Below are positions 25,826 to 32,052 of a stretch of DNA of 32,052 nucleotides, piece by piece; positions within the stretch are counted from its first letter, which is position 1, and every line of letters begins with the position of its first letter. The position numbers were made by a program, and so were the translations under genes. The stretch is from the NCBI GenBank assembly GCA_002373325.1, contig DFKI01000172.1:15536-47587 (forward strand), read 5' to 3'. The notes beneath the pieces are model-generated. The model saw only the letters and a list, made by a program, of their open reading frames with translations. It made no database searches and was not told where the DNA came from. This DNA is from Treponema sp. UBA3649. Lineage in GTDB: Bacteria; Spirochaetota; Spirochaetia; Treponematales; Treponemataceae.

Positions 25826-26752
25826 TTATCCGTTTGCCAGGGACTTTAGTTCCGCGAGCATCTTCGGAAGCTCGGTTCCCATGTTCTCGTCCGTGAACTG
25901 GCAGGTACCCACTTTCTCGTGTCCTCCGCCGCCGTACTTGAGCATGAGGCTTCCCACGTTCACCTTGCTGGTCTTGTTCAGGATGCTGTATCCTACCGCA
26001 GCAGAGCAGCCTTGTCCGCCTTTTCCGCTCACGATCCATGCGGAGATGTTCTGGTCGGGGTACATGCTGTAAATCATAAAGCGGTTTCCCGTGTAGATTG
26101 GATCCACCCCGCGGAGGTCAGAGATGATGAGGTTTCCGTCCACTGTGGTGTGAGCCTTGACCATCTCCTTGAACTTTTCGGTCTGCTCGTTGTAGACTTC
26201 GATTCTCTCCTTCACGTCGGGCATCTCAAGGATTTCTTCGGTGGACTTGTCCCTGCAAGCTACCATCAGCTTTTCCATGAGCGCGTAGTTCGGTACTGTG
26301 AATTCCCTCCACCTTCCGAGCCCTGTACGTGGGTCCATCAAAAATCCCACGAGGATCCATCCCTTCGGATTCTGAATCTCGTCGATGGTGAGGTTTCCTG
26401 AGTCAACTTTGTCCACCGCGACCATGATGTCGTCGAAGTTCGGGAATCTTTCCTTTCCTCCGTAATACTCGTAGATGATGCGCGCGCATGAAGGAGTGAT
26501 TCTGCTCTCACCCTTGTATTTTCCTTCAAGCTGGTTCCGCTCGAATTCGCTGGAGTGATGGTCGAACCAAAGTCCGCAGCCCTCCACGAAAGGGACGTTC
26601 GCAAGACAGTCATTGCCGTCAATCGGTACAAGTCCGTCCTGCAAATCTTTCGGATGCGCGAATTTCCAGTGGTCAATCACTCCGGCCTCAAGAAGAAGCG
26701 CCCCACAAGCAAGCCCGTCAAAATCAGAGCGGGTAACAAGTCTCATAGCCAT
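25826..26752 (-). CDS. DHH-family phosphoesterase
   Basis: A 308-residue cytoplasmic phosphoesterase of the DHH superfamily (relatives include oligoribonucleases, cyclic-dinucleotide phosphodiesterases and exopolyphosphatases). Metal-binding motifs seen: TRSDFDG (residues 7-13), FDHHSS (63-68), and the C-terminal DHHA1-type glycine loop GGGGHEKVGTCQ. Central Asp residues in VAVDKVDSGN complete the metal site. The substrate cannot be predicted. The start at 26752 has GAGG upstream; the ATG two codons later is possible. It diverges from iorB with about 236 bp between. The 3' end faces the small membrane protein gene. Confidence 0.85.
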   Translation of the reverse strand: MAMRLVTRSDFDGLACGALLLEAGVIDHWKFAHPKDLQDGLVPIDGNDCLANVPFVEGCGLWFDHHSSEFERNQLEGKYKGESRITPSCARIIYEYYGGKERFPNFDDIMVAVDKVDSGNLTIDEIQNPKGWILVGFLMDPRTGLGRWREFTVPNYALMEKLMVACRDKSTEEILEMPDVKERIEVYNEQTEKFKEMVKAHTTVDGNLIISDLRGVDPIYTGNRFMIYSMYPDQNISAWIVSGKGGQGCSAAVGYSILNKTSKVNVGSLMLKYGGGGHEKVGTCQFTDENMGTELPKMLAELKSLANG

Positions 26753-26892
26753 ATTTTTTTCCTCTCATCAAGTCATTTCGAAAAATCGCTTTCACGGTCT
26801 TCCGCATTTTCTCTTCACGTCTATTTTAACAGATACTCCGCAAAAAGAAAAGCAAAATTTTATTTTCCGCATCCTTTTTCCGTAAGTGCCCC

Positions 26893-26945
26893 TGTCCGGA
26901 CAACCTTGCCCCTATCTTGTCTATTTCAGGAATTTCTGCTAGTAT
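26893..26945 (+). promoter_or_regulatory. iorB promoter with upstream palindrome
   Basis: TTGTCT (26917-26922), 17-bp spacer, TAGTAT (26940-26945). Upstream is a perfect 10-bp palindrome TGTCCGGACA (26893-26902), a possible regulator site shared with the divergent DHH gene. A GGAAGGA ribosome site precedes the ATG at 26989. Confidence 0.5.
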
Positions 26946-26988
26946 AGATTTCCCATAGCAAATACAAAATAATGGAAGGAAACGGATT

Positions 26989-27564
26989 ATGGCAGATGAC
27001 GTGAAGAATATAATGATTGTCGGAGTGGGAGGGCAGGGGGCTCTTCTTGCATCCAAGACGCTGGGACAGGTGCTTCTTGACGCCGGGTTCGACGTGAAGG
27101 TAAGCGAGGTGCACGGTATGAGTCAGAGGGGAGGATCCGTCGTCACCTATGTCCGCTACGGAAAAAAAGTTTGCTCGCCGATCGTGGACAAGGGGGAGGC
27201 TGATTTTATAGTTTCATTCGAGCTTCTTGAGGCGGCGCGTTATACCGAGTATCTGAGACAGGGAGGAAAAATCGTCGTGAACACTCAGACAATCGATCCC
27301 ATGCCCGTGATTACGGGAGCCGCGGAGTATCCGGAGAATCTTGTCGGAAAGATGCAGGACGCCGGATTTGACGTGGATGCCCTGGACTGTCTTTCCCTTG
27401 CTCAGGAGGCCGGAACCTCAAAGGCTGTGAACATCGTGCTCATGGGCCGTCTCTCAAGATACATGGATTTTTCCGAGGATGCCTGGCTTTCCGCAATCGA
27501 AAAACTTGTTAAGCCGCAGTTCCTTGAGATGAACAAAAAGGCCTTTGCACTTGGAAGAAAATGA
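26989..27564 (+). CDS. iorB: Indolepyruvate ferredoxin oxidoreductase, beta subunit
   Basis: A 191-residue gamma-type 2-oxoacid oxidoreductase subunit that pairs with IorA to oxidise aryl pyruvates from aromatic amino acid breakdown to aryl-acetyl-CoA, reducing ferredoxin. Seen: the IMIVGVGGQG nucleotide-binding start (residues 8-17), the SEVHGMSQRGGSV motif of this family, and a full-length C-terminus. Its partner iorA lies about 3 kb away, facing it on the other strand, which is unusual since the two are commonly adjacent. It is followed after 21 nt by a YbaK-like gene, probably in one operon. It may be regulated through the palindrome at 26893-26902. Confidence 0.92.
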   Translation: MADDVKNIMIVGVGGQGALLASKTLGQVLLDAGFDVKVSEVHGMSQRGGSVVTYVRYGKKVCSPIVDKGEADFIVSFELLEAARYTEYLRQGGKIVVNTQTIDPMPVITGAAEYPENLVGKMQDAGFDVDALDCLSLAQEAGTSKAVNIVLMGRLSRYMDFSEDAWLSAIEKLVKPQFLEMNKKAFALGRK

Positions 27565-27585
27565 TTCGCTCGGAGGATTTGAAAA

Positions 27586-28059
27586 ATGTCGTTGGAGAAT
27601 GTCCGTACCTTTATGAGGGAACGTGGATTTGAGTCCAGAATCATAGAGCTTCCCCAGTCAAGCGCGACCGTTGCCCTTGCCGCGGAGGCATTGCACACAG
27701 ACCCGGACCGGATTGCGAAGACTCTCGCGTTCATGGTGGAGGACCGTCCCGTCGTGATTGTGGTGGCAGGAAACAGGAAGATTGACAACGCGAAATACCG
27801 CCATAAGTTCGGGACCAAGGCGAAGATGCTTTCCCCGGATTCTCTTCCGGATCTTGTCGGTCATGAGATGGGGGGCGTGTGTCCGTTTGCCCTGAAGCCC
27901 GGAGTTGGAGTTTATCTCGACGAGTCTCTCAGGGATTATGCGACGGTTTTTCCTGCGTGCGGGAGCGGCAACAGTGCCATCGAGCTCGGGATAGATGAGC
28001 TTGAGAGCCTTGCATCTCCTTCCGAATGGATTGATGTCTCGAAGATGCCTGATGCCTGA
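27586..28059 (+). CDS. YbaK/EbsC-family aminoacyl-tRNA deacylase
   Basis: A 157-residue trans-editing-type protein of the YbaK/ProX family. These hydrolyse wrongly charged tRNA, mainly Cys-tRNA(Pro) or Ala-tRNA(Pro). Family markers are DPDRIAKTLAFMV with the conserved Lys, the KFGTKAKML segment, GGVCPFALKPGVGVYLDESL, and the late ACGSGNSAIELG. It is of full length. GGAGGA lies about 9 nt before the ATG at 27586. It follows iorB by 21 nt, so the two are probably cotranscribed, with no obvious functional tie. The exact tRNA substrate cannot be told. Confidence 0.88.
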   Translation: MSLENVRTFMRERGFESRIIELPQSSATVALAAEALHTDPDRIAKTLAFMVEDRPVVIVVAGNRKIDNAKYRHKFGTKAKMLSPDSLPDLVGHEMGGVCPFALKPGVGVYLDESLRDYATVFPACGSGNSAIELGIDELESLASPSEWIDVSKMPDA

Positions 28060-28105
28060 GCTGCGTTTATGACGGAATGATTTTTTATTTTATGGGAGTG
28101 AAAAG

Positions 28106-28390
28106 ATGAGACGTTTTTTTAGGATGATTGCGGCGCTCGTTCTTATGCTGACTGTGTTTGCCGGATGCGCGAAAAAAAATCCTCTTTCAGGGAAAAAGTT
28201 TGCCATGAAGGTGAGCGACGTGGAGACCGTGACCTACGTGTTCTCTGACGACAAGATGTGGCTTGACGGATTCGATCTCGTGAAGATGGACTACCGTTTC
28301 GACGCACAGTCAAACTCCGTCATCATGTCGGAATTCGACGGCCTTGAGTGCACAATTCCGATGAGCAAACTGAAGCAGGTCGGAAAATAG
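28106..28390 (+). CDS. Small lipoprotein of unknown function
   Basis: A 94-residue lipoprotein: positively charged start (MRRFFRM), hydrophobic segment and lipobox VFAGC, with Cys at residue 21, followed by about 70 beta-rich residues (VETVTYVFSDDKMWLDG). This pattern recalls small lipoproteins with a lipocalin-like or immunoglobulin-like strand set, but no family can be named. A GGGAG site lies about 7 nt upstream of the ATG. It converges on the peptide-binding lipoprotein gene with only 10 bp between the stop codons, leaving no room for a terminator. Confidence 0.75.
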   Translation: MRRFFRMIAALVLMLTVFAGCAKKNPLSGKKFAMKVSDVETVTYVFSDDKMWLDGFDLVKMDYRFDAQSNSVIMSEFDGLECTIPMSKLKQVGK

Positions 28391-28400
28391 GACCACATTC

Positions 28401-30638
28401 CTAAAGGCTGCTGTCGTCTGTTGTGTAGGAAAGAAAGCGGACTCCTCCGAAACCGACTTCGTGATTCACGAAATCCTGGCTTCCCTCCCTGACCCGCGGT
28501 GAAATCAGCCTGACGGAATTCATGGAGCGCAAGGGAATGACACAGTAGGACTCAAGCAGACGGATCTCAATCTCCGAGAGAACCATGTTTTTCACGGAGG
28601 GGGAGGCGGACGCGTATTTTCCTTTCTCAAGCTCCGACAGCCATTGCGGGAGTGTCCTGCTGATTTTTTCTCCTCCAATCTCAATCTCCATTTTTTCTGA
28701 CGCGGGATCGAAACCGTATTCGAAAAGAGAATCCCTGCCGCAGTAAAGAGCAAGAAGCCCGCACGGATTGAGGCTTTCATCCCCACGTTTGGTAAGGGCA
28801 AGGTCGGAAAGTCCCTTTTTCACCGACGAAAGAAAATCCGGATCCGGCACAAGGACAATCTCAATCCTGTTCTCAAGGACAGTTCCCTCCGCGGCCTTTG
28901 AAATGGAATCCCTTATGAAATCAGCGGTCATCCTGTTCATGGGTGTGTCGGAATCAACGCGCATCTCAAGCTCCACGATGTCCCCCTCATGGATAAGCCC
29001 GTCTTCCAGAGCCTCCGCATAAGATTTCTCAAGACAGGCCTTCGCGTCATCCGCACGGGTGATTTTCTCAAGCACGGATTTTGCCCCGTCCGTTTTTCTG
29101 TACGTCTTCCCGGATTCAGCGTCTCCCATGTAGGATGCGTTTATGAGCGTGTGTTCCGGGGAAGATGACGGTGAGATTTCCTCCACAAATTTTTCACGGT
29201 CGATGCAGAGGGAGAGGGCATGACGGAAATCCCTGCATGAGAGTATGGTCTTGTTCACTCCGGGTCTCTCCCTTTTCGAAAGCGATTTTCTGTCGGAGTT
29301 CAGGGAGAGTGAGCACGTGTAGGGCGACGGAGATTTTTTTATCGATACCCCGGTATGGTATGTGCCAAGGACTGATTCCGGAACCTTTATCTCATCGAGC
29401 ATTCCGTTGTCAAAGAGCCTCTTCGCCTCGTCCCTGTCCTCGGTGAGCATTATGTCGAATCCCGTGGTCATGTACTGTCCCCCGTGCTTTCCGTCGCTCC
29501 ATCCGTACCATCTTTCGTTTCTTTCAAGCCGGATTGATTTTCCGGGAAGATATCCGCTGATCAGATAGGGACCGTAGGACGCGATGTTTTCCCTGGAGCT
29601 TCCGTAAGTGCTTTTGACGAGTCCTCCCGAGACCCTTTTGTTTGCCTCGTACAGAGGTTTGTAAAGCAGCGGTATGTTGAGTGATGTGGCAGTGAATCTT
29701 GAGACCGGGGATTTCAGAATCAGCGTGAATGTGCGCTCGTTGTTTTTTATGAATCCCACGTCCTCCCAGGATGTTGACGGAAGTTTTTTCAGCCTGAAGC
29801 AGAATTCCTTGTATGCCTCCGGATTCGTGTCTCCGAATGATCTTGCGATTTTCAGAAGAAGCGGCTTCATGTTCTCAGTAAGCGGGGCATAGACTTCATT
29901 TCCGCAGAGTTCCTTCAGAGCACCGTAAATGTCGTTCCCATCATCGTCAGTGAATTTTTCCGCGTAGGATTTACGGTATGTCTCCACGCTGTCCCCGAAA
30001 AATGCGACCGGCCTTGAGAGTGAGACGTACATCTCGTGCTCGGGAACCGGAGCGTATTTTTTTGTCTCCAGATTGAAAATGTCGTCGTAGAGTTCGTTTC
30101 CCCGAACATAGGACCCGGCGTTTGCTATGGGAACTTTATCGTAGAAATCTGAGGCGCGGAAATTTTTCATGGAAGGCGAGAGAAACTGCATGAGCGAGTA
30201 CTCAACAGTCTCCGAGTTGATTGGGCTTCCGTCCTCCCACACGGCATCCTCCCTGAGCTGTATTTTCCATGCGTATCCCTCCTTTGCCCCTGATGGAATT
30301 CCGTATGGCTTTTTTCCAGCGTAAAGGAGAGTCACGTCGGACGGCAGGTCAGAGGCAAGCTCGCACTCAATATGGCTTCCTTCCCCGTCTAGGTCCATCA
30401 CAACTGAGTACATGGGGGAAGAAATCAGATTTAGTATGAAAGTCTCCGAGGCTGTGATGCAGTCGGTGGGGCTTAGTGTGGAGGGAGGAGGGAGAACCGT
30501 CCTGAATGTGTATTTTCCCACGCCCTCTGATGCCACGTTGATTTTCTCCTTCGGCTCTTTTCTGCAGGATGGAAGAAGAATCACGGAGGAAAAAATCAGC
30601 GCGAGAAAAATCCTTTGTAGATTTGAGGCTCTTCTCAT
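28401..30638 (-). CDS. Oligopeptide/dipeptide-binding lipoprotein of an ABC transporter
   Basis: A 745-residue solute-binding protein of family 5 (OppA/DppA/MppA type), a lipoprotein that captures peptides and passes them to an ABC importer. Signal peptide and lipobox LLPSC (Cys25). Family features: the WKIQLREDAVWEDGSPI motif near residue 135-155, RNERWYGW further on, and LSLCIDREKFVEE in the second lobe. It is longer than the usual 500-600 residues, with extra segments in the middle. I chose ATG 30638, which overlaps the iorA stop codon as ATGA, so the two genes are coupled; the frame opens earlier (30689) inside iorA. No permease genes are in the window. Confidence 0.88.
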   Translation of the reverse strand: MRRASNLQRIFLALIFSSVILLPSCRKEPKEKINVASEGVGKYTFRTVLPPPSTLSPTDCITASETFILNLISSPMYSVVMDLDGEGSHIECELASDLPSDVTLLYAGKKPYGIPSGAKEGYAWKIQLREDAVWEDGSPINSETVEYSLMQFLSPSMKNFRASDFYDKVPIANAGSYVRGNELYDDIFNLETKKYAPVPEHEMYVSLSRPVAFFGDSVETYRKSYAEKFTDDDGNDIYGALKELCGNEVYAPLTENMKPLLLKIARSFGDTNPEAYKEFCFRLKKLPSTSWEDVGFIKNNERTFTLILKSPVSRFTATSLNIPLLYKPLYEANKRVSGGLVKSTYGSSRENIASYGPYLISGYLPGKSIRLERNERWYGWSDGKHGGQYMTTGFDIMLTEDRDEAKRLFDNGMLDEIKVPESVLGTYHTGVSIKKSPSPYTCSLSLNSDRKSLSKRERPGVNKTILSCRDFRHALSLCIDREKFVEEISPSSSPEHTLINASYMGDAESGKTYRKTDGAKSVLEKITRADDAKACLEKSYAEALEDGLIHEGDIVELEMRVDSDTPMNRMTADFIRDSISKAAEGTVLENRIEIVLVPDPDFLSSVKKGLSDLALTKRGDESLNPCGLLALYCGRDSLFEYGFDPASEKMEIEIGGEKISRTLPQWLSELEKGKYASASPSVKNMVLSEIEIRLLESYCVIPLRSMNSVRLISPRVREGSQDFVNHEVGFGGVRFLSYTTDDSSL

Positions 30639-32052
30639 GGCTTTTCTTTCAGTGCGTCGAAACGGCACATCTGTGAGCACACACCGCATCCCACGCAGAG
30701 AGTCTCGTCAATCTTCGCCTTTCCTCCCTTCATCGCAATCGCAGGGCATCCAATCTTCATGCACATCTTGCAGGAGCGGCATTTGTCGGAATCAACGACG
30801 AGAGGCGGCTTGTGCTTCACCTCCTTCAAAAGTGCGCAGGGTCTTCGGCTGATTATCAGGCTGGGCTCCTCAACGGAAAGCTCCTCCTTTACGGCTTTCT
30901 CACATTCGGCAATGTTGTACGGATCCACCACGCGCACACGCATGATTCCCATCGCTTTTGCCAGTGCCTCAAGGTCCACACGTCCCGCCGGATCCCCGTA
31001 GAGATTTTTTCCCGTGGTCGGATTCTGCTGGTGTCCCGTCATTCCGGTGATTGAGTTGTCCAGCACGATTACCGTGGAAGCTGACTGGTTGTATGCTATG
31101 GTTGCAAGTCCCGTCATTCCCGAGTGCATGAAAGTCGAGTCTCCTATCACGGCGACGGTTTTCTTCTCGTGCTCGCTTCCTGTGCTCTTGTTCCATCCGT
31201 GGATTCCGCTGAAGGAGGCTCCCATGCAGAGCGTCACGTCCATTGCGGAAAGTGGTGCGACCGAACCCAAGGTGTAGCATCCTATGTCACCGAAGACAGT
31301 CACCTTGAGCTTGTTGAGCGCGTAGAACATTCCCCGGTGCGGACATCCGGCGCACATAATCGGAGGTCGGACGGGTATGTTTACGTCGAGCTTTTTTCCC
31401 GGCACGATGCTCTTTCCGAAAGCGGATGCAATCAGGTTCTGGCTGAACTCACCGCAGATTGGGAAAAGATCCTTTCCGTGTATCTCTGCATCCAGTCCAA
31501 GGGTGCGGCAGAAATTCTCTATGATTGGGTCGAGCTCCTCAATCACTATGATTTTTTTCAGTCCCGAGGCAAAATCGCGAATCATCTTTGAGGGGAGGGG
31601 ATTGACCATTCCGAGCTTGAGTATGTTCACTCCATCACCCAAAACTTCCTTCGCGTACTGATAGCTGGTTGATGAAGTGATGATTCCCACGTCGGAAAGC
31701 TCTGCTCCATCGGACGCTTTTTCCACACGGTTGATTCCGCTCGTCAATGACCACTCCTCGATGTCCTTCATGCGCTGCTCCACGAACGGATGACGACGGA
31801 TGGCGTTCGCAGGTGCCATGACGTATTTCTGCACGTTCTTCTCATATTTTTTGTGCTCGGGAACCACCCGCTCGTCCGTTTCCACTATGCTCTGGCTGTG
31901 TGCGACCCTTGTGCACATCTTATAAAGCACGGGCGTGTCGAATTTCTCGCTCAGGTCAAAGGCAATGGACGCGAATCTTCTGGCTTCATCCGAGTCGCTT
32001 GGCTCAATCATCGGAACCTTGGATGCGGCTCGTTCTGTGAGGAATGCATTCC
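30635..32052 (-). CDS. iorA: Indolepyruvate ferredoxin oxidoreductase, alpha subunit (partial, probable frameshift at the edge)
   Basis: The C-terminal 470 or so residues of IorA, the thiamine diphosphate and iron-sulfur subunit that works with IorB; the gene continues off the right edge. Seen: the thiamine-binding region GDIGCYTLGS...MGASFSG and VIGDSTFMHSG, then two ferredoxin clusters CRSCKMCMKIGCP and CVGCGVCSQMC at the C-terminus. The stop overlaps the start of the peptide-binding lipoprotein (ATGA). In the last 40 bases the conserved GMHSSQNE is read in one frame and KVPMIEPSDS in another, so the gene seems frameshifted near 32020-32030, with about 25 nt missing compared with the family. 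This may be a real lesion or an assembly error. Confidence 0.88.
   Translation of the reverse strand, partial: NAFLTERAASKVPMIEPSDSDEARRFASIAFDLSEKFDTPVLYKMCTRVAHSQSIVETDERVVPEHKKYEKNVQKYVMAPANAIRRHPFVEQRMKDIEEWSLTSGINRVEKASDGAELSDVGIITSSTSYQYAKEVLGDGVNILKLGMVNPLPSKMIRDFASGLKKIIVIEELDPIIENFCRTLGLDAEIHGKDLFPICGEFSQNLIASAFGKSIVPGKKLDVNIPVRPPIMCAGCPHRGMFYALNKLKVTVFGDIGCYTLGSVAPLSAMDVTLCMGASFSGIHGWNKSTGSEHEKKTVAVIGDSTFMHSGMTGLATIAYNQSASTVIVLDNSITGMTGHQQNPTTGKNLYGDPAGRVDLEALAKAMGIMRVRVVDPYNIAECEKAVKEELSVEEPSLIISRRPCALLKEVKHKPPLVVDSDKCRSCKMCMKIGCPAIAMKGGKAKIDETLCVGCGVCSQMCRFDALKEKP

Overview
The window looks like a host-associated spirochaete of the Treponema type. The reasons are many lipoproteins with short lipoboxes, a BspA-like leucine-rich lipoprotein with an NADase-type glycan-binding domain, a large TPR/transglutaminase-like exported protein, split indolepyruvate oxidoreductase genes, and a mid-range base composition with A/T homopolymer-rich spacers. 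This is inference from protein style; no rRNA is present to confirm it.

Layout. 1-3.8 kb: a small PH-domain protein diverges from a 1068-residue exported TPR/transglutaminase-like protein. 3.8-12.3 kb: almost gene-free DNA interrupted only by a plasmid-type parA-parB operon (6.84-8.55 kb, minus strand, with a promoter and a terminator I can point to). The parAB flanks carry a cluster of AACGATGG octamers on one side. On the other side is a ~2 kb array of degenerate ~270-bp repeats, most carrying a GTTTGTnnnACAAAC-type palindrome. By hand count the + strand changes from C-rich to G-rich just after this array (~11.2 kb), the signature of a bidirectional replication origin. 12.3-18.1 kb: a SIR2-like protein diverges from an AAA-ATPase/PD-(D/E)XK protein, which is coupled by an ATGA overlap to a leucine-rich lipoprotein. 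18.1-20.9 kb: era (essential GTPase) and fhs (formate-tetrahydrofolate ligase). 21.0-22.6 kb: twelve 15-bp iterons (seven forward, five inverted), an uninterrupted A/T tract and a Rep_3-family initiator gene with an operator over its promoter. 22.66-25.4 kb: a strongly AT-rich island holding a gene fragment, a long prokaryotic Argonaute with an intact DEDD catalytic tetrad, and a 15-bp perfect stem nested in a ~117-bp inverted repeat. 25.4-32 kb: ordinary metabolism: a small membrane protein, a DHH phosphoesterase, iorB, a YbaK-like deacylase, a small lipoprotein, an oligopeptide-binding lipoprotein and iorA. iorA runs off the right edge and seems frameshifted there.

How it fits together. Plasmid-type partition genes, repeat arrays, a GC-skew switch and an iteron/Rep_3 origin lie within 15 kb of era and fhs. 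That suggests either a chromid, or a chromosome whose origin region was taken over by, or merged with, a plasmid. The active-looking Argonaute sits directly behind the initiator gene. The most interesting hypothesis is that it works on replicon-level processes: plasmid competition, origin-proximal DNA, or chromosome resolution. The SIR2-like and AAA/nuclease genes may add a defence component, but this is less certain.
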